Source: Calamus simplicifolius
Taxonomy: Eukaryota > Streptophyta > Magnoliopsida > Arecales > Arecaceae
Assembly (NCBI GenBank): GCA_900491605.1
Contig: UESW01004013.1
Coordinates: forward strand, 610,054 to 674,053
Direction of reading: 5' to 3'
Length of the DNA: 64,000 nucleotides
Below the pieces are notes generated by a model that was given only the letters and a program-made list of their open reading frames with translations, ran no database searches and had not been told where the DNA came from. Position 1 is the first letter of the stretch, and every line of letters begins with the position of its first letter. Positions 11,809 to 23,422 of the stretch are shown here, one piece after another. The translations under genes were made by a program, and so were the position numbers.

Positions 11809-12176
11809 AGAGCCGACTCCAGAAGCATTAGAGCCGACTCCGGAGCGTATCGGAACTGTTTGGCACATTCGGCACGATTTAGAGTCGACTCCAGAAATTA
11901 GAGCCGACTCTAACATAAGTTACAGTGAACTGTCTTTCTGCTTCAGATTTTAGAGCCAATTCCAGCAGAGTTAGAGCCGACTCTAACCTGAGAACAAAGA
12001 CTGCATTTTTCGAGACACTGTTAGAGTCGATCCCAAGAAAATTAGAGCTGACTCCAACTCGCGTTGTATCGACCCCACAGAATTCTAGAGCCGACTCCAC
12101 GATGAACTTTTTCTTTCTATTTTGGGAAACCCGACTTAGAGCCGACACCTGGCCAGATTAGAGCCGACTCTAATCT
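11809..12176 (+). repeat. Array of near-palindromic GAGYCGACTC units in 5' LTR U3
   Basis: About twelve copies of a 10-bp word, consensus GAGCCGACTC or GAGTCGACTC (perfect palindrome with T), occur in roughly 370 bases, usually as TTAGAGCCGACTCTAAC or TTAGAGCCGACTCCA. Spacing is irregular, about 20 to 50 bases. The matching array in the 3' LTR is at 19731-20073. Its position just upstream of the TATA box suggests an enhancer or protein-binding array, which is inference. Confidence 0.85.
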
Positions 12177-12324
12177 GTCAGAGGTGACTTTAGATTTATC
12201 AGAAAAGGCTCCAACGGTCATATTTCTTCAAATACTCTTTAACGGCTCTTTCCCTTTGCGTGTTAAACTCATCCACAAGTACTCTCAATGGCTACTTTGC
12301 ATCAAAAACATGGATTAAAAGAGA

Positions 12325-12333
12325 TTATAAAAG
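12325..12333 (+). promoter_or_regulatory. TATA box of Sire-A 5' LTR
   Basis: TTATAAAAG lies about 150 bases after the palindrome array and is followed by a pyrimidine- then purine-rich leader. The same site is present in the 3' LTR at 20213-20221. It is the likely promoter for the genomic RNA. Confidence 0.65.
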
Positions 12334-13149
12334 GGCAATCCGACCGTTCATTCAAAAGAGAAGAAAAAAGAGGAAAATAGAGAAATTTCAAAGGGAGAAA
12401 ACTTTGATTCAAAGCCTATATGTGCAAAAGAAATAGAAGAGAAATTCAAAAGCTTTCAAAAGTCAAATCCGAAGGATTTCCATCAATTAGAAGAAGAAAA
12501 GCAAGAGCCCTAGTTCTTCATCCTTCTCTACACCAACTTTTCTTCAAGAGCCTAAGTTCAATCTTGTGAAAGATCATTCAGAAGAGAAGAGGAAAAGAAG
12601 AAAATCTCATCATTACCAGCTTCTAATCAGGTTTTTCTATTCTTATTTTTACTTATATTATTTATCTGCTCATTTGAGGAGCTTTTATATTGTTGTAATC
12701 ATTTACTTGATTCGTTTGCTTTCACATTCAATTAGGAGATTGAATCAAGTGAGGTAGTTGACCTCGGGCAAGCTAAAATTAGCTTGTGTTAGGTTGTGCT
12801 GGTGAACCTATGAAAACTGGTTGGGTTCGTTGTAATCCCGTTGTAAAACAACAAGTTTGGGTTGTGATCTTGTAAAACAACTCTATTGTAATCAGGGTGA
12901 TTATAGTGCATACCCAAAAGTTGCTTGGGAGTGGATGTAGGTGTAGCTAACACTGAACCACTATAAATCTTTTGTGTTTGTCGTGCTTATCTCTCTCTCT
13001 TTCTCTCTTTTTATATTGTGCTCAGCATTCATAGCATCACACTCTTTACACTTTACTTGTGCACATTCACCTTGGGAGATTGATTTTAATTGTAAAATTT
13101 TAAAGAACCCAATTCACCCCCCCTCTTGGGTTGCCATCTGGGCCAACAA

Positions 13150-13162
13150 TTGGTATCAGAGC
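13150..13162 (+). other. Sire-A primer binding site
   Basis: TTGGTATCAGAGC begins two bases after the 5' LTR and matches the complement of the 3' end of initiator tRNA-Met, the usual copia primer. Confidence 0.9.
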
Positions 13163-13206
13163 TAGTGCTCATTGCTTGATCTAATAATCAAGAGCTAAAG
13201 ATCCAA

Positions 13207-16200
13207 ATGGCAACTCAAGCTGGTTCTCTTTTTCTGAGGGTCAATCCATAAACCGACCACCTTTGTTTAATGGCACAAACTATTCATATTGGAAAGCTAG
13301 AATGATGATTTTCATTCAAGCTTTAGATTATGAGTTATGGAGTATCATTATAATGGTCTAGCACTCCCACACACTTAGTAGATGGATCCATTGTTCCTAA
13401 GCCCGAAAGGGATTGGAATGAAAATGATAGGAAAATGGCTCAGCTCAATACCAAGGCCATGAATGTCCTATACTGTTCTTTGGATGCAAATGAATTCAAT
13501 AGAATATCCACTTGCATTCAGCCAAGGAAATATGGGATAGTTGGAAGTTACCATGAGGGTACCAACCAAGTTAAGGAATCCAAGATTAACATTTTGATGC
13601 ATAAATATGAACTTTTTAGCATGGAACAAAATGAATCTATTACATGCATGTATACTAGATTTACTGATATTGTAAATGGAACTAAAAAGTCTTGGATAAG
13701 ACCTATACTAACTCTGAATTGGTGTGAAAAATTCTTAGGTGTCTTCAAGAATATGGGAAGCTAAAGTGACAACTATCCAAGAAGCCAAATATCTGAACAA
13801 TCTACCTTTGGAGGAGCTACTTGGATCTCTTATGACCCATGAGCTTACAATGAAGTAGCATCAAGAAGATGATGTGAAGAAGAAGAGGACTGTTGCACTC
13901 AAAGCTGCAGAAAATGAAAAGAGCAGCAGCGAAGAAGATGAAGACGATGATGAGACCGCTCTCCTTGCGAAGAAATTCAGAAAGTTTATGCAAAGAAGAG
14001 ACCCTTCCACAAGAGAAAAACTGGTATTAAGATGGAAGGAGAAAAAAAAAAGGATAAGGATAAAGAGAAAGATCTATTGATCTGTTATGAATGTAAGAAA
14101 CTGGGATATTTCAGATCTGAATGTCCTCAACTTAAGAAGGGATACAAAAAGAAGAAAAAGGCGTATGTTGCAACTTGAAGTGACAGCAAGGAATCTTCAT
14201 CCGAAGATGATCAACAAGAGGTTGCCAACAGATGTTTCATGGCAAATAATGAAAATGAGGAGTGTCTTGCGGCTAAAGGATCAAAAAGAAAATGATATCT
14301 TGATAGCGGCTGCTCAAGACACATGACGGGTGACAAAGAGCAATTCATCACCCTTGAAGAAAAGAGGAGAGTTGACATTTGGCGATAATGGTAAAGGCCA
14401 AATCATGGGTTTGGTAAAATTCAAATAACTCCATCCACATTTATTGAAAATGTACTTTATGTTGATGGTTTGAAAGCATAACTTAATTAGTATAAGCCAA
14501 TTATGTGATAAAGGTTTTAAAGTTTCATTTGAATCTTCTATATGCACTGTATCTAATCCCATTGATAATAGCATTGTTTTATTGGAAATAGAAATGGCAA
14601 TGTATACTTGATTGATTTAGAAAATTGTCTACTAGTAATCATTGCTTAATTGCTGATAATGCTAATAAATGAGATTGGTTGGTTGTGGCATCGTAGATTA
14701 GGTCATGCAAGCACACACCTTATTTCAAAACTAATTAGAATGGATTTAGTTAAAGGTTTACCTAAATTAGATTTTGAAAACAAAAATATGTGATGCATGT
14801 CAATTTGGAAAACAAACTAGAAGTTCTTTCAAATCTAAAAATATTGTTTCAACTTCTAGGCCACTAGAGCTACTTCACATGGACCTTTTTGGACCAACTA
14901 GAACCACAAGTCTAGGAGGAAAGAAATATGGTCTTGTGATTGTAGATGATTACTCTAGATTCACTTGGGTAATGTTTTTAGCTCACAAAGATGAGACTTT
15001 CTCGATATTCCTGAAATTCTTCAAGAAAGTCACAAATGAGAAAAACACTACCATAGTGTCTCTAAGAAGTGATCATGGAACTGAATTTGAAAATCACTTA
15101 TTTGAAAATTTTGCATGAAAATGGAATTAATCATAATTTTTCAGCACCTAGGACCCACAACAAAATGGTGTAGTTGAAAGAAAAAATAGGACTCTAGAAG
15201 ACATGGCCCGTACCATGCTATGTGAAAGCAACTACCAAAATATTTTTGGGCGGAAGCTATTAACACAGCATGTTACATCTTAAATAGAGCTTTAATAAGA
15301 CCAATTTAAAGAAAACACCTTATGAATTATGGAATGAATAGAAAACCCAAATATATTTTCATGCATTTGGTTGTAAATGTTTCATTCATAATAATGGTAA
15401 AAACAACTTAGGAAAATTTGATGCTAAATCTGATGAAGGAATATTCTTAGGATATTCAACACTAGTAAAGCATATAGAGTATTTAACAAGAAACCTTAAT
15501 TGTTGAAGAATCCATTCATGTAGTTTTGATGAATCTTTAGCATCGTTCTGAAAAGATTGATGATGAGGAAGATACAAACATAATTGAAAAGATCTTGAAA
15601 AATTAATATTGATGTATCTTCAGATCATGAACAAGAAGCTAAAGATAATGATTCACCTAAGGATGATGATATTAATACTAATCATAATGATAGATCTTCC
15701 TAAGAGATTGGAGATATGCTTATAGTCATCCTAAGGAATTGATTATAGGTGATCCATCTCAAGGAATAAGAACTAGATCATCTATGAGAAATATTAGTAA
15801 TCATCTTGCATTTGTATCACAAATTGAACCTAAAACTATTGAAGAAGCTGAAAAAGATAATAATTGGATGTTAGCAATGCAAGAGAATTAAATCAATTTA
15901 CTAGAAATAATGTATGGACTTAGTTGAAAGACCTAAAAATCATTCTGTTATAGGATCAAAATGGGTATTTAGAAATAAACTAGATGAAAATGGCATAGTA
16001 ATTAGAAACAAAGCTAGATTAGTTGCAAAAGGATATAATCAAGAAGAAGGTATTGATTTTGATGAAACCTTTGCACCTGTAGCTAGATTAGAAGCCATTA
16101 GGCTATTACTTGCATTTGCATGTCATGAATTTTAACTTATTTCAAATGGATGTAAAAAGTGCATTTTTAAATGGATTTATAAATGAGAAGTTTATGTAGA

Positions 16201-17331
16201 ACAACCACCAGGTTTTGAAGATCATGAATTTTCAAATCACGTTTTTAAATTGCACAAAGCATTATATGGTTTGAAACAAGCACCTAGAGCTTGGTATGAT
16301 AGTTAAGTAAATTTTAATTGAAAATGATTTTACAAGAGGAAATGTTGATAAAACTTATTTTTGAAAAGAAAAGTAAAGATTTATTAGTAGTACAAATATA
16401 TGTTGATGATATTATTTTTGGTGCTACTAACAATCTCTTTGTCAAGAATTTGCAAAGTTAATGCAGGGAATTTGAAATGAGCATGATGGGAGAACTCAAC
16501 TTCTTCCTTGGACTCCAAATCAAACAAAGCAAAGAGGAATTTTATCAACCAAACAAAGTACACAAGAGAAATTCTAAAGAAGTTTGGTATGGAATCAATG
16601 AAACCCCTCGGAACACCAATGAGTCCTTCATGCAAGCTGGACAAAGATGAAGAAGGTAAGAAGGTTGATCAAAAATATTATCGAGGTATAATCGGATCCC
16701 TACTTTATTTAACTGCAAGTAGACCAGATATAATGTTTGCTGTATGCTTATGTGCTAGATTTCAATCTGAACCTAAAGAATCACATTTAATTGCTGTTAA
16801 AAGAATACTAAGATATTTAAGTGGAACTAAAAATGTAGGTTTATGGTATTCTAGAGACTCAACATTAAATCTAATTGCATATTCTGATTCTGATTATGCT
16901 GGATGTAAATTAGATAGAAAAAGCACAAGTGGTGCATGCCAATTCTTAGAAGTAACTTAATCTCATGGTTTAGCAAAAAGCAAAATTCAGTTGCATTATC
17001 AACTACTGAAGCTGAATATGTTGCAGCTGGAAGTTGCTGTGCTCAAATCCTATGGATTAAGCGACAACTTGAAGACTATGGTATCACACTTGATAAAACA
17101 CCATAAGATGTGATAACACAAGTGCAATAATCTAACAAAAAATCCAATTCAACATTCAAGAACAAACACATAGAAATTAGATATCATTTTATAAGAGAAC
17201 ATGTAGCTAATAATGAAATTTGTCTTGATTATGTAATACTGAAGAACAATTAGCTGATATATTTACAAAACCCTTAAGTGAAGAAGATTTTGTTATCTTA
17301 GAGGAGAATTAGGAGTTTGTGATCCTTTGGA
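13207..17331 (+). pseudogene. Sire-A gag-pol (broken)
   Basis: Decayed gag-pol of a Sirevirus-like copia element. Gag starts MATQAG at 13207; a gag core with AKAMNVLYCSLDANEFNRIST is at 13435-13560. A zinc knuckle at 14083-14124 reads CYECKKLGYFRSEC, so the histidine ligand is replaced by Tyr. The protease motif YLDSGCSRHMTGD is near 14297. The integrase core is at 14870-15180 (RSDHGTEFE), with NGVVERK lying across a frameshift. RT runs from about 15914 (KWVFRNKLDENG) to YVDDIIFGATN near 16400. RNase H is at about 16860-17290, ending ADIFTKPLSEEDF and a stop at 17331. Many frameshifts and stops separate the pieces. Compared with Sire-C it also lacks about 570 bp of late gag, including the second zinc knuckle. 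Confidence 0.93.
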
Positions 17332-17633
17332 ATGATTTTAATCTCCTAAGGAATGAATATCTAGAATTTAATCATTTCTTGAAATCCTCCTATGATTATA
17401 AGGAAAATTTATCTAGATATTTGAACTTCTTGATTTACCACATTCTAAGGAAGATTTATCCAAAGTTTGATGATCATTTTGACAAGTTTTAGATTCTTTG
17501 AAACTCTCATTTTTCACTGAAACTATCTTGGAGTCGATACCTTCTTATTTCCATCCGACTCCAATCCACTCCAAATCTCTCTTACCTGTTCCAAACCCCA
17601 AAATCTTTTGAATCCATCATCTCTTGACCTCAA
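17332..17633 (+). other. Sire-A spacer between pol and the extra coding region
   Basis: About 300 bases of AT-rich DNA between the pol stop and the next ATG. A promoter or splice acceptor for the downstream coding region might lie here, but I see no clear signal. Confidence 0.5.
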
Positions 17634-19007
17634 ATGGCTCCCAAGCATCGTGCATCCGCCATTGGAGTCACTGTCACCACCGGGAGGAAGACCGCTCGGC
17701 GTCCGGTGAGGAAACCCTCTCCGAGCGTCTTTTACCTCTTCTTCCTCGACTCCTAGCTTGATTCCCACTCCACCTTCACCCCAGATTGACCTCTTGACCG
17801 GGAAAGTTATCACCACTGGAAGGAAGGTTGATTTCAATTTTTTGATGCTGAAGGATTTACTCTGGGAAGCAATTAAAGAAATGGGTTAGGAAAAGGTATG
17901 CTCACTAGACGTTCCCCACCTACCTGGTTTAGTAAAGGAATTCTATCATAATTGAGTAGAGGAGATGGTGGAATAGTTAGCTCTGTTAGAGGAACTCGGA
18001 TTCACCTAACCTTTGAAATTTTAGGAAATTTGTTGAAAATTCTTGTGATTGGAATGATTGCTACCTCACATAGTGAAAGAGGAGAAGCACTATTAAGGAT
18101 ATTAGGAAAAGATATGTCAGATTTGAGGAAATAAGTGCAAATCAATTGCCTTTGGAATTAATACTGTTACATAACATATGCAGTAGGATTTTATTTCCAA
18201 AGACTGGCAGATTTGAATATGTTTCTGAAAGGGATATAGTTATTATGGGATCTAGTAATAGGACAGCCCATCAATCTAGCTGGAATGATGATTGGATATA
18301 TGGCAGAGGTCAGTAGCAAGAAAAGATCCACTTTCCATATGGAATGATTTTGACTTTAGCTTTTCAAAGTCAAGGTAAACATTTTGAAAAATGAGCCACT
18401 GAAGAAATTGAGACATACTTACTATAACATTGTTCACTTCACCGTATGGGCTTCAAGAAAGTGAATGGTCAATGGTAAAGGAAAGGACATGGAGAAGAAA
18501 GGGTGGCTGAAGCTGATACTGCAGTCCCTGGTCCTTCGAGGCTGGACCATATGTGAGACGTTCTTCACCTGGACCTAAGCAGTTTGGCACCCCCAGCGAC
18601 ACCAGCAGCTACAACCACTTTTGTCCAAGTTCATCTGAATTTTCTAATAGACAAATTGAGCAGCTCAAAACTCTGTTAGGAGAGCATGAGGCTAAAATTA
18701 AAGAAGCTGTCAGAATTTAACTTTTGGGAATGAGGCAGCTATGTTACTCTTTGGAAGAAAAAGTCAATGAGATTGAGTCATCATTTAGCACCTCTTCTGA
18801 TGCCTTGAAGACTGATCTGAAATTATTATTTGACAAAATTAAGGACATTGGAGGTGACTCTGACACTTATTCAAAAGTAATGCAGAGCTTCAAGAGAAAG
18901 TAATGGCAGCTGCTTCCTTAGTTGAGAGAATGCTTAATGATTTTATGAAAATTCAAGGAAAAGGAATGTGACAGATTCTGGCAGAACTTAAGAAGATTCT
19001 AAGATGA
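17634..19007 (+). pseudogene. Sire-A extra coding region after pol (plant retroelement-associated domain plus coiled coil)
   Basis: The frame starts MAPKHRASAIG at 17634 and is now broken by several stops and shifts. Readable pieces include VDFNFLMLKDLLWEA, GLVKEFYHN, SRGDGGIVSSVRGTRIHLTF, LLHNICSRILFPKTGRFEYV and, after a linker, a charged heptad-like C-terminus (QIEQLKTLLGEHEAKIKEA; LEEKVNEIESSF). The same order is found in the matching region of Sire-B (for example LLHSIIAKIFAPRTGSFNVV), including the MAPK start. This resembles the plant domain often labelled putative plant transposon protein (Transposase_32-like); that name is from memory. In Sireviruses an extra frame here is often called env-like. 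I see no signal peptide or membrane segment to support an envelope role, so function is unknown. Confidence 0.75.
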
Positions 19008-19546
19008 TACTTTCTCCAAGCCAAGCCAAGTCAATTCCACTTCAATCCAATCAACTTCAATCTATCTCAAGCTATCTTTAGATTTTAAGTTTAGCATATG
19101 AAAACTAGTTTGTATCTAGGAAACTTATCATTTTGCCTAGAATGTGATTAGAATCAATGTATCTTATTGTGATTATCTTATCTTAACATGTTATGTGCTT
19201 GATACTTTGTACTCAATGGTATTTTATATGAAATCAGTCTTGACACTTGCATTTTCAATTTTGAATTATTCAATTCATGTATTGATTGATTTTGATTTAA
19301 GCAATGTATATCCTATGACTTCTTAACCTTTTTGTCGATAACAAAAAAGGGGAAGAAAGAGTGTATACGCATATGGACTTAAATGGATATATTGTATGCA
19401 CATACATAGGGGGAGCTTAATTAAGTTGTTCTCATTGAATCAATTTTGATTAAAATTATTAAAACTCAAGCATAACTATGAATTTGCTTATTTTGATAAT
19501 TATGCATTAATTGATTGTACATATACTCAATGTTTTTGTCATCATC
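19008..19546 (+). other. Sire-A 3' untranslated region
   Basis: AT-rich sequence between the extra coding region and the purine tract. Short open frames here (for example at 19144) have no recognisable content. Confidence 0.6.
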
Positions 19547-19560
19547 AAAAAAGGAGAGAT
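19547..19560 (+). other. Sire-A polypurine tract
   Basis: CAAAAAAGGAGAGAT lies immediately before the 3' LTR and is the expected plus-strand primer site. Confidence 0.85.
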
Positions 19561-21046
19561 TGTTGACCCACTTATTGATTTTGATGATTAACAAAAGCCA
19601 TGAGTATATTCCCTATGATACTAATAAGATTAACAAAGTATTTTAGGAATTTAGAAAGATTAAATATTCAAAATTCGTACAAAATGGGCTTGAATCAATT
19701 TTTAGTGGTATGTGTCAAAGTTTAGAGTTTAGAGCCGACTCCAGAATGTATCGGAATTATTTGGCACACTCGGCATGGTTTAGAGCCGACTCCAGAAATT
19801 AGAGCCGACTCTAACCTGAGTTACAATGAACTGTCTTTTTGCTTCAGATTTTAGAGCCGACTCTAGCAGAGTTAGCCGACTCTAATCTGAGAACATAGAC
19901 TACATTTTTTGGGACACTGTTAGAGTCGACCCCAAAAAATTAGAGCCGACTCCAGCTCGCGTTGTGTCGACCCCACAGAATTCTAGAGCCGACTCCACGA
20001 CAAACTTTTTCTTTCTATTTTGGAAATTCGACTTAGAGCCGACACTTGGCCAGATTAGAGCCAACTCTAATCTATCAGAGACGACTTTAGATTTGTCAGA
20101 AAAGGCTCTAACGGTCATATTTCTTCAAATACTCTTTGACGACTCTTTCCTTTTACGTGTTAAACTCATCCACAAGTACTCTCAACGGCTACTTTGCATG
20201 GATTAAGAGAGATTATAAAAGGGCATTCCGATCGTTCATTCAGAAGAGAAGAAAAAAGAGGAAAATAAGAAAGTTTAAAGAGGGAAAACTCTTATTCAAA
20301 GCCTATCTGTACAAAAAAGATAGAAGAGAAATCCAAAAGCTTTTCAAAAGTCAAATCCGAAGGATTTTCATCAATTAAAAGAAGAAAAGCAAGAGCCCTA
20401 GTTCTTCATCCTTCTCTACACCAACTTTTCTTCAAGAGCCTAGGTTCAATCTTGTGAAAGATCATTCAAAAAGGAAGAGGAAAAGAAAAAAAGAAAAAAA
20501 GCTCAACATCAACCAGCTTCCAATCAGGCTTTTTTATTCTCATTTTACTTATATTGTTTATTTGCTCATTTGAGGAGCTTTTATATTGTTGTAATCATTT
20601 ACTTGATTCGTTTGATTTCTGATTTAATCAGGGAATTGAATAGGTGAGGTAGTTGATCTCGGGCAAGCTAAGATTAGCTTGTGTTAGGTTGTGTGCTGGT
20701 GAACCTGTGAAAATCGGATGGGTTCGTTGTGATCCCGTTGTAAAATAACAAGTTTGGATTGTGATCTTGTAAAACAACTCTACTGTAATCAGGATGATTA
20801 TAGTGCATACCCGAGAGTTGCTTGGGAGTGAATGTAGGTGTAGCTAACACCGAACCACTATAAATCTTTTGTGTTTGTCATGCTTATCTCTTATCTCTTT
20901 CTCTCTTTTTATATTGTGCTCAGTATTCATAGCATCACACTCTCTACACCTTACATGTGCACATTCATCTTGGGAGATTGATTTTAATTGTAAAATTTTA
21001 AAGAACCCAATTCACCCTCCCTCTTGTGTTGCCATCTGGGCCAACA
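19561..21046 (+). repeat. Sire-A 3' LTR
   Basis: 1486 bp, from TGTTGACCC to GGGCCAACA, followed by the target duplication AACAT. It carries the palindrome array at 19731-20073 with one fewer unit than the 5' LTR, and a TATA box at 20213. Confidence 0.96.
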
Positions 21047-22360
21047 AACATCGTATTAAAAAAAAAAGTCTTACCTAAAACAAAGAAGAGAAGAAGGTGT
21101 CGTAAACAAAAAAGAGGAGAAGGCGAGAAGTGAAACAAAATGTGCGGATGGTCTGCCTTTATGTTTGTCCTTCTTTTTCTCGCCTGCAACCGACGACCTT
21201 GCCCTCCTCGCCCTCAAGTTGGCCATCTCATCCGACCCGACTAGCGCCTCAACGCCTCCAAAAACCTGATGCCGATAAGCTACTCCCGTTCGGGTAACCC
21301 TCGGGTTCGGGTTATCTCGGGTTCGGGTTGACCGCAACCCAAACCCGGGTTAGTTATAAATCGGGCCAGATTAAACCCGGGTCTTTCGAGTTCGGATTGG
21401 ACAAACATGAGTTTAAACACTGCTGTAAATCGGGTTCAGCAGGCCGGGTTCAAGTTGAACCCAGCCCAAGTTGCACCCCTACCTTTGGCCATAAGGCAGT
21501 AATCTTAGATAGATTATTCCTATTGTGATATTTGAATATAAATAGGTTGGTAACACATAAATTAAAACATTCCATGGGGTGAGACCACGTATTAAAATTG
21601 AGCAGCTAATACTAAGTAAGCATGAGTTTTATCACCTCATTTACCCACAAAAGGATAGAGTAATCAACCCTAGTTTTTTATTTTGGTTTCATTTGTTGCA
21701 GTGTTAGCCTTATGTTGTTGAAGAAATGAATTTCAAGCAAAGATATAACCATGGGTACTAATCAAGAACCATGATATCGATTGCAATGCAACGAGCAATT
21801 TACCAATGTAGCAAAGAAAACAAATTGGCTCTTTAAACAAGTAAATAACATAGCACTCAACAAGTTGATTCACGAGATCCATTCAAGTAGGTGTGGTTGA
21901 TGTTAGTGGACATTTAAAGATGGCCATAATTGCAATATATTGCTTATATTTTTTATAAGAAAAGCCAAATAATTTATATTTCTAGGCTAATAAAAACTTT
22001 GATTAAATGATCAATTGTATTTGAATGACTATAGTGCACAAAACAAGGATAATTACATATACTCGCTAAAATTATCATTCAACATGCGTCATATATATTC
22101 AAAATAAGTTAAATGCGACTTAAATTGAATAACTAACCTGCATTCTTCATTGCCATTGGCATATGGTGTTGGCTTTTCACACAAACAAGTAAGTTGCATT
22201 TTGGTAGTGCTTGTTTAATTCTATTGTTAATTATTTAAATTTTCAAATCACCATTTGCTAAGAAAAATACTTAACACTGCATTTATTTTCATCTAGAAAA
22301 AAAAATTATATGATCAACAAAATCAAATACCGACTAGTCAACAAAAATGGTGCTATTCAT
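21047..22360. other. Intergenic DNA between Sire-A and Cop-H
   Basis: No gene recognised. At about 21285-21482 there is a CGGGTT-rich block ending TTGCACCCCTA that looks like one end of a hAT-type MITE; no partner inverted repeat was found, so it may be truncated. From 21490 the DNA is AT-rich without visible structure. Confidence 0.5.
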
Positions 22361-23397
22361 TGTTGGGTAATGGGCCAAAATAGGCTTGGAATACCTAAAT
22401 AGGCCTTGAAAGCTCATTACATTCTCCTTGTGTGAGAATAAAAATTATGAGGACATTTAGTCCCATATCGAAAAAATCAAGAAAAGAATGTTCACTTATA
22501 TGGAAATCTCTTCCTTGAAGCTTAAGTTCTTTAGGCTCACCATAAGTGGAGAGCTTACCAGCGCATGTGTGAAGAGCGCAATGGGCACTTTGTAGGTGTA
22601 CTTTGGAACTTTAAATTTTTTCTTAATCATGAGGATCCGATGGTGGAGACTGATCGGATTAAGATAAGGGACTGAGATCAATTGACCGTTGATCATCGGA
22701 TTAGGATCAGATTGATCGTTGATTGATTGGATGAAGGGTTAAGATGCAGTGATTAAAGCACAATCACGATTGCGGCAGTATTGATCCAACGGCTCACATC
22801 CATCGGCTAACCGATCAACTATTGACCGTTGGTGATAGGCGCCCATCCAAGATAAGGCATCGCTCCGATCAGACCATTGTGATAAGTCAATGTTTCGATC
22901 TTGAAACGATGTATCAAAGCTGTGCAACCATCTATCTGATATTGTGATCATCAGATCACGATAATGAAATGATATATCAAAATGTGGATTGGCTTATCTG
23001 ATCAGTTGATCATCCGATCACGGGGTGAATCGGTGTATTAAAGGCTTCCTTTGATCAAATCCGATTAACCAAAATAAATTGGATTAAACCCAAATGGATG
23101 CATCTAAAAGGCACCTAAGACATTTCATTCAATCCAAAATTCCTTTCCTCTCTTAGGCATTTGCATACTCTCTTAAGGTTAGTATAACAATAGTGCATTA
23201 AAAAGAAAAAAGCATTCTTGGTTCGATATTTTTGATAAATTATAGTGCTGCTTTCAACAAAAAGAAGACTGTTGTATCCTGAGAGACAATCGTCATACAG
23301 ATCGTAAGCTACGTTGCAGGACGAAATTGTCTTAAGGACATATAGTATAACTCTAGACTTAGTCATATCAATTAGGTAGCCACAATCTGCACCAACA
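22361..23397 (+). repeat. Cop-H probable 5' LTR
   Basis: About 1037 bp starting TGTTGGGTAATGGGCC and ending GCACCAACA, giving a TGTTGG/CCAACA terminal inverted repeat. It includes a TTAGTCCCATATCG word common in plant copia LTRs and a GATC/GATTGG-rich middle. The gag start follows within 30 bases. No tRNA-Met-type primer site is visible after it, and the 3' LTR lies off the window, so the limits rest on the terminal repeat and position only. Confidence 0.6.
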
Positions 23398-23422
23398 ATC
23401 TTAAGACAATTTTTTTGCTATC

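Larger units (their letters stand above)
11638..13148 (+). repeat. Sire-A 5' LTR
   Basis: 1511 bp, starting TGTTGACCC and ending CTGGGCCAACA. The upstream part holds an array of GAG(C/T)CGACTC units; a TATA box follows at 12325, then transcribed R/U5-like sequence. It is 25 bp longer than the 3' LTR, mainly because it has one more array unit. Confidence 0.96.
11638..21046 (+). mobile_element. Sire-A: complete Sirevirus-like Ty1/copia retrotransposon
   Basis: A full-length 9.4-kb element with two LTRs, a tRNA-Met-type primer site after the 5' LTR, gag-pol, an extra coding region after pol, and a purine tract before the 3' LTR. It begins TGTTG, ends CAACA, and is flanked by the 5-bp duplication AACAT (11633-11637 and 21047-21051). 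The domain order protease, integrase, RT, RNase H marks Ty1/copia. The long LTRs, paired zinc knuckles in related copies, and the post-pol coding region point to the Sirevirus group. All frames are interrupted. In the first ~130 bases the two LTRs differ by six substitutions, five of them transitions, and one single-base gap, which fits an old, methylated insertion. Confidence 0.96.

Noticed and set aside
13150..13162. tRNA-like words TGGTATCAGAGC as tRNA genes (also at 25102, 31739, 46115 and 60654)
   Set aside because: They are only 12-14 bases, always next to an LTR end, so they are primer binding sites; no cloverleaf surrounds them.
21285..21482. Possible complete MITE with CGGGTT-rich interior
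   Set aside because: Only a right-hand end (TTGCACCCCTA) is visible; a left partner is missing, so it is described as a remnant within the intergenic entry.
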